Below are positions 15,187 to 22,712 of a stretch of DNA of 37,090 nt, piece by piece (the stretch's first letter is position 1; every line of letters begins with the position of its first letter). This DNA comes from JBDKUD01 sp039679805. Its GTDB lineage: Bacteria; Bacillota; Syntrophomonadia; Syntrophomonadales; Syntrophomonadaceae. Location of the stretch: contig JBDKUD010000380.1 in assembly GCA_039679805.1 (NCBI GenBank), positions 1 to 37,090 of the forward strand, given 5' to 3'. The notes under the pieces were generated by a model that had not been told where the DNA came from, made no database searches, and worked only from the letters and a program-made list of their open reading frames with translations. The position numbers and the translations under genes were made by a program.

Positions 15187-16827
15187 ATGATTGATGAAAA
15201 AAAGATTATTGAACAGATCGAAATTGAAATGGGGTCATTAAGCATCCCCAAGATGAAACTGCTGTTCATATTGGATAAACTCGAGATTTTAGGCGGACTC
15301 GAAACTTATCTAATAAATCTTTGCCAGGAATTAAGCAGACGCGGACATAAAGTTATAATGGACTGCTCCACAGTGAATCCAAAGCTTGGGAAAATTTTCG
15401 CTTTTGCAGAAATCTGGGAGGGTAAAAGCATTGAAGAAATACAGGAATTAATTTGCGCCAGGGAAGTTGACCTTATCCATTGCCAATCAGACCTGGCGGC
15501 CAAGAGAGGCCTTTTATTGCATAATTTGACCAGTATACCGTTTGTAATTACCTGGCATGGAGCATATTCCAGAGATGAATTTACTGAAATTGCCCAAAAA
15601 GTTGAGAAAATAATATGTGTAAGTGAAGAAATCTATAATATGCTTTCAACGCAATACCCTTCAGCAGAGCACAAAATGTTGGTGATCCAAAACGGAGTGC
15701 CAATTACAGACCTTCAACCGGGTATTGCTGAAAAACCATCCGGTGAAGCGACGTTCATAGGCCGTATCGGCGAAGATCGTGTGGTTGGATTGAGATACCT
15801 TATAGAAAGCTTTATGCAATCATCTTTTGGGATACTAAATATAATCGGCCTAAGTAATCTACCTGGTATTGAAGATAACCCACGTATAAGTTTTGTTGGA
15901 GAAATCGAAAATGTTTATGATTATATAGCCAGGTCAGATATTGTTGTGGCTACTGGAAGAGGAGCCAGGGAAGCCATGTCTTGCGGAAAACCTTGTATTG
16001 TTATGAGTAATTGGGGATATGACGGTATCATAATACCCTGCAGGCTCAAGAAAATGGAATATGCTAATTTCAGCGGCAGGGGTATTTGCCAGCCATTATC
16101 TGCCGACATAATCCTACAGGACTTAAATATTTTAGCTTCAGTAGAATTAAGAAACAAGTTGGGAATATACGGCAGGTACCTCGTAGAAACATTATATGAC
16201 AACGAAAAAATTACTGATCACATGGAAATAGTTTACCACCAGGCCACTGAGGATAATCAATTACATACTAAGAAACCTGTAAACAGTAATGAAATATTCC
16301 ATATAAGTTCAATTTCCATACCAGCAACAGCGGATTGTACCGTAAATAGCGAATGTAATATCAATCTGGATTTTGACCAGGTTTTTTTGGGAAAGTTTAA
16401 GTCGTCTATATACAGATACTTTGTGAAAACTGATTTGAACGGACTTTCAAATGATATGAAGATAGTAAAAGCTTTATTTCAGTTTTTTTGCATGAGAAAT
16501 GACAATGATACTAATGTTGATATAGGTGTATATCAGGTACTTGGGCACTGGAATGAAACGGAGATTGATTGGTTGAATAAGCCTGCAGTTTCAGATATAC
16601 TGGCAGCTAAGGCACAAGCAGGTGATACCTATTGTTGGATTACTTTTGACATAACCGAGCTGGTACGTAAATGGGTTGGCAAAACCATACCTAATTATGG
16701 AATTTGCCTGAAATTAGAAAATGAATTGGAAGGACAGATCGTTTCCGGGTTAAACCGTCACTGCACTAACACAGCAGCATGGCCAAGATTAGTCGTTGAG
16801 TATATTGATATACGAAACACATTTTAA
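15187..16827 (+). CDS. GT-B glycosyltransferase fused to a DNRLRE-like C-terminal domain
   Basis: A 546-residue protein. ATG 15187 follows AGGAG with an 8-base gap. Residues about 15-350 form a family 4 glycosyltransferase: LLFILDKLEILGGLETYLIN at the start, LIHCQSDLAAKRGL, FVITWHGAYSRDEF, VIQNGVPI, a donor half with ATFIGRIGEDRVVGL, and SDIVVATGRGAREAMSCGKPCIVM covering the E-x7-type donor site. From about residue 375 comes a different domain with IYRYFVKTDLNG, VDIGVYQVLGHWNETEIDWL, CWITFDITELVRKWVG, NYGICLKLENE and PRLVVEYID. These are the hallmarks of DNRLRE-type beta-sandwich domains, usually found on secreted surface proteins. A fusion of both in one polypeptide without signal peptide is unusual. 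Confidence 0.85.
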   Translation: MIDEKKIIEQIEIEMGSLSIPKMKLLFILDKLEILGGLETYLINLCQELSRRGHKVIMDCSTVNPKLGKIFAFAEIWEGKSIEEIQELICAREVDLIHCQSDLAAKRGLLLHNLTSIPFVITWHGAYSRDEFTEIAQKVEKIICVSEEIYNMLSTQYPSAEHKMLVIQNGVPITDLQPGIAEKPSGEATFIGRIGEDRVVGLRYLIESFMQSSFGILNIIGLSNLPGIEDNPRISFVGEIENVYDYIARSDIVVATGRGAREAMSCGKPCIVMSNWGYDGIIIPCRLKKMEYANFSGRGICQPLSADIILQDLNILASVELRNKLGIYGRYLVETLYDNEKITDHMEIVYHQATEDNQLHTKKPVNSNEIFHISSISIPATADCTVNSECNINLDFDQVFLGKFKSSIYRYFVKTDLNGLSNDMKIVKALFQFFCMRNDNDTNVDIGVYQVLGHWNETEIDWLNKPAVSDILAAKAQAGDTYCWITFDITELVRKWVGKTIPNYGICLKLENELEGQIVSGLNRHCTNTAAWPRLVVEYIDIRNTF

Positions 16828-16871
16828 GCCATTATTTGCCTTCCTTTTCCACTTGAACCAGGTAATTCATT

Positions 16872-17040
16872 AAACAGAAAACCCTCCGAATCTCGGTGGG
16901 TTCTTGATTTTCTTGGTGAGCCATCGCGGACTCGAACCGCGGACACCCTGATTAAAAGATAGGGTGTATACACCCCAATATACCTCCCAATGCCGCGATA
17001 CATTGCAGTTTGTTGATGCTGCACTGCGATTTGTTTCAAT
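16872..17040 (-). repeat. tRNA-Lys(UUU) 3'-half with terminator, att-like direct repeat, copy B
   Basis: The same tRNA-Lys 3' half as at 7611 (identical over 16914-16965), read on the minus strand from the anticodon loop to CCA, followed by the CCTCCG/CGGTGG terminator hairpin (16881-16901). The 5' half is again missing. Both copies keep the same altered anticodon stem (CACCCTAT opposite ATCAGGGTG), so they share one origin rather than two independent cuts of an intact gene. Similarity continues to about 17040 (GCAGTTTGTTGATG, TTGTTTC). With copy A it brackets the 9.3-kb glycosylation island. The remainder of 17041-17287 shows nothing supportable. Confidence 0.85.
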
Positions 17041-17287
17041 CCATTTCAATTGCAGTATTTTAAAATGTAGTACAAGTGCAGTACGGGAGCATTCTATTCT
17101 TTTTAGTTTCAAAGCTCCTTTTGTTTTATGATGATAATTACCTTTAACGTTCAGGGGATATTGAGTGCCGGCTATCTCGATGTATAAAAATAGGCTAATT
17201 ATGCGTAACAAATCATAAAAGCAAGAAGTCGATTATAATGGTATTTCGTTTTGCATATGCTGAGTAGTTGTTCCTCACACAACTAAT

Positions 17288-17356
17288 ATTACTCGATTGG
17301 AAATCGAGTAGAGTGTTAATAGCGCTCTCGGGGGTTCGAATCCCCCTCTCTCCGCC
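17288..17356 (+). repeat. tRNA-Ser(GGA) 3'-half, att-like remnant
   Basis: Starts with a complete anticodon arm (TTACTCGA-TTGGAAA-TCGAGTA, anticodon GGA), then the long serine variable arm (GAGTGTTAATAGCGCTC), the T arm (GGGGGTTCGAATCCCCC), the acceptor strand TCTCTCC and GCCA. The acceptor 5' strand and D arm are missing: upstream bases do not match tRNA-Ser. A decayed relative with the same anticodon core lies at 28047. This is the appearance of an integration-site remnant. Confidence 0.85.
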
Positions 17357-17370
17357 ACTGAAGAAACTAT

Positions 17371-17400
17371 GGGGGTTTCAGCGATTAGGCTGAAACCCCC
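17371..17400 (+). terminator. Terminator following the tRNA-Ser remnant
   Basis: GGGGGTTTCAG (17371-17381) and CTGAAACCCCC (17390-17400) form a perfect 11-bp stem followed by ATTTTCATATTTTT. It is probably the native terminator of the original tRNA-Ser gene, carried along with its 3' half. Confidence 0.88.
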
Positions 17401-17767
17401 ATTTTCATATTTTTACAATTGTTATAGCCTGGAGTAGCCGAAATAGATACAAATAGCTGGGAATGCATAAAAATACTCCAACCCCGATGAGAGGTACTTG
17501 GTGAAATAAAATTTCGGAATATTATCGGCAATCCCTGTATATTGGTATTTAAAGGGCTATTGCTTGTTTGCCATGGTTACTCGACTTTGCATCGAGTAAC
17601 CTGGAGCAAATGCTAGAGATTATAGGAAACAAGAAATCTTAATTCATTCTGGGGGTAAGGTTATAAGGCATTATCATCATTCATAAGACAACGGATCAGG
17701 CCCCTAATAAATCCGCCAGGAGTTTTCCTATAAGCGTAGTAACCGGTGGTATTTCTATTCCTAAAGT
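17401..17767. other. Intergenic region with a tRNA-arm-like hairpin at 17575-17601
   Basis: No gene is seen. GGTTACTCGA (17575-17584) and TCGAGTAACC (17592-17601) form a perfect 10-bp hairpin with the 7-base loop CTTTGCA. The arms TTACTCGA/TCGAGTA are the same as the anticodon stem of the tRNA-Ser remnant 290 bases upstream, but the loop differs. A GAGTAGCCGAAATAGA segment (about 17432) recurs in similar form near 27897 in the other flank of this block. Confidence 0.6.
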
Positions 17768-17971
17768 TTATAAAGAACTGAGTATAAATCCTGCCATCCA
17801 TAGAACTGTGAAAACTGCTAGTTCCCTCCACCACTCTTTTTTGGCCAAACTGGAAATCTGCAAATATCCAAAACCAACAAAGCCCAGTAAAACCAAGACG
17901 ATCTCCGGCTCACCCCCCTGGCTTTGGGGCAGCTTTCTTAACCTGGCAATTATCAAGGTTAAGACCGGCAT
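17768..17971 (-). pseudogene. 3' part of a small membrane-protein gene, probably truncated by the IS3 element
   Basis: A 67-codon frame whose 5' end touches the left end of the insertion sequence (17974). It encodes a short Arg/Lys/Pro region, a hydrophobic segment (EIVLVLLGFVGFGYLQIS), then KKEWWRELAVFTVLWMAGFI, a short two-helix membrane protein pattern. The apparent ATG 17971 has no ribosome site, and its upstream sequence is the IS end, so the original start was probably removed. I do not know the family's function. It could be a complete small gene if translation begins within the IS, but this is less likely. Confidence 0.5.
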
Positions 17972-18022
17972 AATGACCTGACCCCGCCATTTGTACAGCC
18001 GAAATGTTAGTCTAAGCCATAT

Positions 18023-18862
18023 TTATGATGCCAGAATCTGTGCCGAGATCGCTTCTCGATACTCAACTGGAGTCAAGTATTCCAAAGCACTATGGGGTCG
18101 TAAATTGTTATAGTTTATTCGCCAAGTCTCTATGATTCGCTGGGCTTCTCGAACCGTCCTGAACCAATGCTCGTTTTGACACTCGTCACGTAACTTTCCA
18201 TTGAAGCTTTCTACATAACCATTTTGCATAGGTTTTCCGGGCTGGATGAAAAGCTGCCTCACTCGGTTTTCATACGCCCATTGGTTTAATATCAGACCAG
18301 CGAATACCGGACCATTATCTGATAAAATCTCCCTGGGATATCCACGATCCAAAGCAATTCTATCCAGGACTCTTTGGACTCTAGCTCCGGTCAAGGATGT
18401 ATCTGTCTCACAAGCTAGACATTCACGGGTGCCTTCATCCAGGATAACCAGGACACGAAACCGCTGGCCAGATGCCGTTGAATCAGATACAAAGTCCATA
18501 GACCATCGTTGATTAGGTATAGCCAGAACCGCTTGGGGTTTTCCTCGGTCAGTCAATACACGTTTCCTCTTCCGGCGGCGAATAGCCAGTCCAGCGTTGC
18601 GATATAATCGATATACCCGTTTATGATTAACTTGCCAACCCTCTCTAGTTAGCAGCGCATGAAGACGGCGATAACCAAATCGGCGCCATACAAGAGCAAG
18701 TTCTATCAGCCGGGCTTGAAGTTCCTCGTTTTCAGCTGAGACTTTCGCTTGATAACGGTATGTAGAACGCCCAATACCAACTAACCTGCACGCCCTGACC
18801 TCACTGAAGCCCAAATCTTTCTTGAGCCCGCAGGCCAGGTGGCGTCCACGAGCAGGCGTCAC
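18023..18862 (-). CDS. IS3-family transposase OrfB (DDE catalytic domain)
   Basis: A 279-residue frame starting at GTG 18862 inside the OrfA stop region. The N-terminal part has the HTH_21-like segment (ACRLVGIGRSTYRY, then RRFGYRRLHALL). The rve catalytic core follows: first Asp in RWSMDFVSDS, second Asp in REILSDNGPVFAG, and Glu in NGYVESFNGKLRDECQNEHW, ending with the LRPHSALEYLTPVEYRE signature. These are the complete DDE residues of the IS3 family, likely the IS2/IS51/IS407-type branch. It is expected to be made mainly as an OrfAB fusion by -1 frameshifting at the A-AAA-AAC heptamer at 18865-18871. The active residues are all present. Confidence 0.95.
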   Translation of the reverse strand: MTPARGRHLACGLKKDLGFSEVRACRLVGIGRSTYRYQAKVSAENEELQARLIELALVWRRFGYRRLHALLTREGWQVNHKRVYRLYRNAGLAIRRRKRKRVLTDRGKPQAVLAIPNQRWSMDFVSDSTASGQRFRVLVILDEGTRECLACETDTSLTGARVQRVLDRIALDRGYPREILSDNGPVFAGLILNQWAYENRVRQLFIQPGKPMQNGYVESFNGKLRDECQNEHWFRTVREAQRIIETWRINYNNLRPHSALEYLTPVEYREAISAQILAS

Positions 18863-19125
18863 CGGTTTTTTTCTATGATATATTTCAGCCCCTGGATATC
18901 CAAAGCTTGTTCGTCGACTAGCTGTTTTAAACGGCGGTTTTCTTCTTCAAGTTGCTTAAGCCGTTTAGCTTCGCTTACTTCCATGCCACCATACTTGGAT
19001 TTCCAACGGTAGAATGTCTGCTCAGCAATTCCGTATTGCCGAACAATATCAGCGACCTTCATGCCGTTCTCATGGGCTTTAAGGATGCCGATAATCTGTT
19101 CCTCGGTGAATCTGCTCTTTTTCAT
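18859..19125 (-). CDS. IS3-family transposase OrfA (HTH and leucine zipper)
   Basis: An 88-residue protein: helix-turn-helix (RFTEEQIIGILKAHENGMKV, then DIVRQYGIAEQTFYRWKSKYGG) followed by a leucine-zipper-like coiled coil (AKRLKQLEEENRRLKQLVDE). It recognises the IS ends and dimerises. Near its 3' end the message reads GAA AAA AAC CGG TGA on the minus strand, so the heptamer A-AAA-AAC sits in exactly the zero-frame phase for a -1 slip into OrfB, the usual IS3 route to the fused transposase. GGAGGG lies before ATG 19125. The frame is intact. Confidence 0.95.
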   Translation of the reverse strand: MKKSRFTEEQIIGILKAHENGMKVADIVRQYGIAEQTFYRWKSKYGGMEVSEAKRLKQLEEENRRLKQLVDEQALDIQGLKYIIEKNR

Positions 19126-19467
19126 CTAGAAACCCTCCTGCAAGTCAATTTTACTTCAAAACTAACATTGCAGGCTGATTAGATTTTTGGGCTCAGGTCA
19201 TGCCTGTAACGTTATGTCACTGATTGAACCCTAATGTTTTAAATTTAAAAGGGGCTGCAAATAGTATTATTCTGAGTCCTTATACCGGAGTAAATTTGAA
19301 TAAATTGTCGCCAAAATGCATTAATAGCATAATACGCATAATGACTTTGCTTATTCATGGGAAAAAGGACGTTAGATATGCTACTGCGTGGATCACGAGG
19401 GTTTAGAAAAGTAAGAAAGTTTAGATATAATAAATATACGACCTGATTTGCAACAGGAGGGCAACCC

Positions 19468-21216
19468 ATGTCAAAATCCGACGATATATTCAATATTTCC
19501 AAAGTGGCGGAGGCTATCCTTGACAATCCTTTTATGGCCAGCGTTGTTGTCGATGAACATGGCATAATCCGCTTTACCAGTAAACCTTACCTGGAATGGC
19601 TGCATAAAAATAGTGATGAAGTGACTGAAAAGCACATTCTGGAAGTTACACCCAATTCTGAATTACCCGAAGTTTTGCATAACGGAAAAACTGGTGCAGT
19701 TGACCTGTGGTCTATAAATGACCGTGAGTCCATTGTCACCCGTTACCCGCTGATAATAAATGAAAAAATCATTGGGGCGGTGGGGCAGATCTTCCTGGAT
19801 AAAGCCGGGGCGAAAATATTCATGAAAAAGCTGCAAACCATGGAAAAAGAATATGCAAAGGTGTCGGAGTTGCTGGTGCAGAGTCCTAACATGGTATATG
19901 TCATTGTTGATAAGGAAGGCATAATAACCTTTATGAATCAAACATATTTGGATTTATTGGAAATGGAGAAGGAAGATGTAGTGGGAAAACATGTTATGGA
20001 GATCACTCCTCATTCTAAGCTTCCGGAAATATTGAGAACCGGTGAAATACATGAGGTCGATACCTGGACAATAAACAAGAGGGATACAATTATAACTCGA
20101 ACACCGATCATAAAAGATGGGGAAATTAAAGGTGCGGTGGGACGCAGTATCTTTTTGAATATGTCGGCTGCCAAAACACTGGTAAATAAATTACAGGAAG
20201 CGGAAAAAGAATTAAATATTTACAAAGGAGAAGTGCGGCAAATCTACAAGGCTCACTGGCAATTTAAAGATTTGATAGGGCAAAACGGCGAATTTCTAAT
20301 GATTAAATCCATGGCCCAGCAGCTTTCTCATACCCGGTCAACCATCCTGATCACTGGGGAAAGCGGTACCGGCAAAGAACTATTTGCCCAGGCCATTCAT
20401 AATGACAGTAATGGGAATGGTCCCTTCGTCCGGATTAACTGTGCAACCCTGCCGGAAAATCTTCTGGAATCAGAGCTCTTTGGGTATGAAGAGGGAGCCT
20501 TTACTGGAGCCAAGAAAGAAGGCAAACCAGGAAAGTTTGAACTGGCCAGGGGCGGCACTATTTTCCTGGATGAAATCGGTGACATGCCGTTAAATATGCA
20601 GACAAAGTTACTCACGGTGCTGCAGGAGAGAACCATAGAACGTGTTGGCGGCACCCGCCCTATTCCCATTAAGGTGCGGGTAATAGCCGCCACCAACCGG
20701 GAATTGGAGAAAATGGTGTCCAATCGGGAGTTCCGTGAAGACCTTTATTATCGCTTAAACGTAGTACGCCTCAATATTCTGCCATTACGAAAACGCTTGG
20801 AGGATCTGCCTCTTCTGGTTGAGGATCTGATGGCAAGAATTAATCGTAGAATGGAACCCTGGATTTGTTCGATGTCGGATCAGGCCATGAAGCTGCTCTG
20901 CAATTATTCCTGGCCGGGTAATGTCCGGGAACTGGAAAACTTGTTAGAGAGGGCTATGAATTTAGCAATGTTAAAAAGGGATACTAAGCTCAACAGAGAG
21001 CACTTTCCTTCTTTATTTGAAGGAGATTCAGAGGAACAGCACTCCCTTGCGCTTATAGACAACCTGGGTGAGGTTATAGAAAAAGTGGAGAAAGAGACCA
21101 TTATACGAGTCCTGGACAAGACCGGTCATAATAAAACTCGTGCTGCAAATATGCTGGGATTAAATAGATCAGTGCTTTATCGAAAAATGAAGAAATATAA
21201 TATTGCCATTGATTAG
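19468..21216 (+). CDS. Sigma-54-dependent activator with two PAS domains
   Basis: A 582-residue enhancer-binding protein. Two PAS sensor domains at about residues 12-115 and 130-235 repeat the same pattern (GIIRFTSKPYLEWL / GIITFMNQTYLDLL, then VTEKHILEVTPNSELPEVL / VVGKHVMEITPHSKLPEIL). A coiled linker leads to the AAA+ domain: Walker A GESGTGKE (about 296), GAFTGA sigma-54 loop (about 341), Walker B GGTIFLDEIGDMP and the R-finger region. The C-terminus is a Fis-type HTH (TGHNKTRAANMLGLNRSVLYRKMKKY). AGGAGG lies 7 bases before ATG 19468. The GAFTGA loop means true sigma-54 activation. The operon starting at 21811 behind a -24/-12 promoter is its probable target; the signal sensed by PAS is unknown. 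The 19201-19467 leader shows no clear promoter. Confidence 0.95.
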   Translation: MSKSDDIFNISKVAEAILDNPFMASVVVDEHGIIRFTSKPYLEWLHKNSDEVTEKHILEVTPNSELPEVLHNGKTGAVDLWSINDRESIVTRYPLIINEKIIGAVGQIFLDKAGAKIFMKKLQTMEKEYAKVSELLVQSPNMVYVIVDKEGIITFMNQTYLDLLEMEKEDVVGKHVMEITPHSKLPEILRTGEIHEVDTWTINKRDTIITRTPIIKDGEIKGAVGRSIFLNMSAAKTLVNKLQEAEKELNIYKGEVRQIYKAHWQFKDLIGQNGEFLMIKSMAQQLSHTRSTILITGESGTGKELFAQAIHNDSNGNGPFVRINCATLPENLLESELFGYEEGAFTGAKKEGKPGKFELARGGTIFLDEIGDMPLNMQTKLLTVLQERTIERVGGTRPIPIKVRVIAATNRELEKMVSNREFREDLYYRLNVVRLNILPLRKRLEDLPLLVEDLMARINRRMEPWICSMSDQAMKLLCNYSWPGNVRELENLLERAMNLAMLKRDTKLNREHFPSLFEGDSEEQHSLALIDNLGEVIEKVEKETIIRVLDKTGHNKTRAANMLGLNRSVLYRKMKKYNIAID

Positions 21217-21219
21217 ACA

Positions 21220-21472
21220 AAAACGATGCGTTTTGAAACGTGTTGGTGCTATTCACAACTCTTCGGTATCTACGAAAAATAGCACTTGCAGGGTGACGGT
21301 GTTGCAAATAGACACTCGTTTTGCGGCCTGATAAACCGAGCAGATGCTAACAAACCTAGAGCCTGCCTATGCCTGTTCAGGTATTTTCCCACCTAATCCT
21401 ATATGGGATTCCTCATGCTTCACTAATTAAATACAATATTTTACAAAAAGCGTCACTAAATAGAACAAAACG
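21220..21472. promoter_or_regulatory. Candidate upstream activator sites (CGTTTTG elements)
   Basis: Three CGTTTTG elements lie in the 400 bases upstream of the -24/-12 promoter: one inside a perfect inverted repeat AAAACG-ATG-CGTTTT (21220-21234), one in ACTCGTTTTGCGG (21317-21323) and one inverted, CAAAACG (21466-21472). Distances of about 170-415 bases to the promoter suit a sigma-54 enhancer. This is pattern-level evidence only; short AT-rich motifs recur by chance. Confidence 0.3.
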
Positions 21473-21634
21473 CCCCATTGTGAATCGTATGATGCTTATT
21501 AAAGAGTTAGAGGGTAGTTCCTGCGCATGGTCCTCGATAAAAGCGTTGCTAATAGCAGCGTGAGGGAAAATTTACCTTTACCACATAGCGCGCTTAAATG
21601 CCGTTATTATGGCAATATTCTCCTGAATAAAAAG

Positions 21635-21651
21635 TTGGCATATTATATGCT
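21635..21651 (+). promoter_or_regulatory. Sigma-54 (-24/-12) promoter of the beta-oxidation operon
   Basis: TTGGCATA (21635-21642), four bases, then ATGCT (21647-21651): GG and GC are exactly 10 bases apart, with a strong -24 half (TTGGCA) and a near-consensus -12 (TGCT). A start near 21662 gives a leader of about 150 bases before ATG 21811. The sigma-54 activator gene is the next gene upstream. Remaining parts of 21217-21810 show no gene apart from a possible 7-codon leader frame at 21758. Confidence 0.78.
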
Positions 21652-21757
21652 TCTTAAAGTATGCAGATATTACTTCAGACTATTTCTTTTTGCAACCCTA
21701 TTTTAATCTTGAGGAGGTTATTTAAATATCAGGTGAAAGGAGGGAGGAGATTTTAAT

Positions 21758-21781
21758 TTGGAGGCTGCCCGTTTTAAATAA
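21758..21781 (+). CDS. Possible 7-residue leader peptide
   Basis: TTG 21758 opens the frame MEAARFK-stop, 7 bases after an exceptionally strong purine tract GGAGGGAGGAGA (21739-21750), within the operon leader and 29 bases before hbd. Two further ribosome-site-like tracts (GAGGAGG at about 21712, GAGGGGG at about 21796) flank it. It may be a translated leader or a chance frame beside a structural purine tract; the product is too short to judge. Confidence 0.2.
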   Translation: MEAARFK

Positions 21782-21810
21782 CTAATAAAGTAAAAGAGGG
21801 GGTATATTTA

Positions 21811-22659
21811 ATGGCAATTGAAAAAATTGCAATGCTAGGAGCCGGAACAATGGGGCAGGGTATTGCCTGGGCGTTAGCGGCGGCTGGCAAGACCGTTTTA
21901 CTCTATGACATCAAAAAGGAATTCGTAGACAGAGCCACCAATGCTATTGGCAAAAGCGTAGCCAAAGCCGAAGAAAAGGGCAAGGCTGCGCCAGGAACTA
22001 AGGACGCCGTACTCGGTAGAATTATTGGGACAGAAAAATTCGAAGACATAAAGGATGCCGATTTCATCATCGAAGCTGTTTTTGAGAACATGGATGTTAA
22101 GAAAGACATCTATACCAAACTGGACGCCCTGATGGCGCCAGAGGTTGTCATCGCCACCAACACCTCTTCCCTTTCCATTACCGAGATAGCCGCTATCACC
22201 AAGAGAGCGGATAAAGTGGTCGGCATGCATTTCTTCAACCCGGCCAATGTCATGAAACTGGTAGAGGTAATCCCCGCTCTGCAGACATCGGAAGCAACGA
22301 TTCAGACCGTAGTCGACTTGTCCCTGGAAATCGGCAAGACTCCAGTCAAAATTAAAGAAGGACCCGGATTCGTGGTCAACCGCATCCTGGTACCCACCAT
22401 TAATGAAGGGTGTGCCATTCTCTATGAAGGACTGGCCACGGCTGCAGACATCGATACCGCCATGAAATTAGGCGCCGGCTGGCCCATGGGCCCCCTTACC
22501 CTGTGCGATTTGGTTGGCGGGGATATTGCTCTAGCGGTAATGAATACTCTGTACAGTGAGACCGGGGATCCCAAGTATCGTCCTTCCGGGCTGTTAAAAC
22601 AGTATGTACGCGCCGGCTGGCTGGGCCAGAAGACAAAGAAAGGCTTCTACACCTATTAA
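21811..22659 (+). CDS. hbd: 3-hydroxybutyryl-CoA dehydrogenase
   Basis: A 282-residue NAD(P)-dependent dehydrogenase oxidising (S)-3-hydroxybutyryl-CoA to acetoacetyl-CoA, third step of butyrate beta-oxidation. The N-terminal Rossmann fold has GAGTMGQGIAWALAAAGKTV and DADFIIEAVFENMDVK. Catalytic and CoA-binding blocks follow: ATNTSSLSITEIA (Ser), VGMHFFNPANVMKLVEVIP (His), GPGFVVNRILVPTINEG (Asn), then the dimerisation domain MKLGAGWPMGPLTLCDLVGGD and GLLKQYVRAGWLGQKTKKGFY. Length is standard for the family. GAGGGGG lies 8 bases before ATG 21811. First gene of the operon behind the sigma-54 promoter at 21635. In butyrate fermenters the enzyme runs in reverse; direction here follows from syntrophic oxidation, an inference. 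Confidence 0.95.
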   Translation: MAIEKIAMLGAGTMGQGIAWALAAAGKTVLLYDIKKEFVDRATNAIGKSVAKAEEKGKAAPGTKDAVLGRIIGTEKFEDIKDADFIIEAVFENMDVKKDIYTKLDALMAPEVVIATNTSSLSITEIAAITKRADKVVGMHFFNPANVMKLVEVIPALQTSEATIQTVVDLSLEIGKTPVKIKEGPGFVVNRILVPTINEGCAILYEGLATAADIDTAMKLGAGWPMGPLTLCDLVGGDIALAVMNTLYSETGDPKYRPSGLLKQYVRAGWLGQKTKKGFYTY

Positions 22660-22712
22660 AACAAGATGGTTAAACAAAACCGACGTTTGAATTAATGGGA
22701 GGTGAAATACAA

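Larger units (their letters stand above)
17974..19200 (-). mobile_element. IS3-family insertion sequence, about 1227 bp
   Basis: Ends carry imperfect inverted repeats starting TGACCTGA (17974 rightward; complement of TCAGGTCA ending at 19200), with further matches such as the AATGTTAGT segment inside each end. It encodes OrfA and OrfB on the minus strand, overlapping by four bases with a slippery heptamer. No clear target-site duplication is visible. Both reading frames are intact, so the copy may be active. It separates a truncated membrane-protein gene on the left from the sigma-54 activator gene on the right. Confidence 0.88.

Noticed and set aside
17288..17356. Intact tRNA-Ser gene
   Set aside because: The D arm and 5' acceptor strand are missing, so it cannot fold as a complete tRNA.
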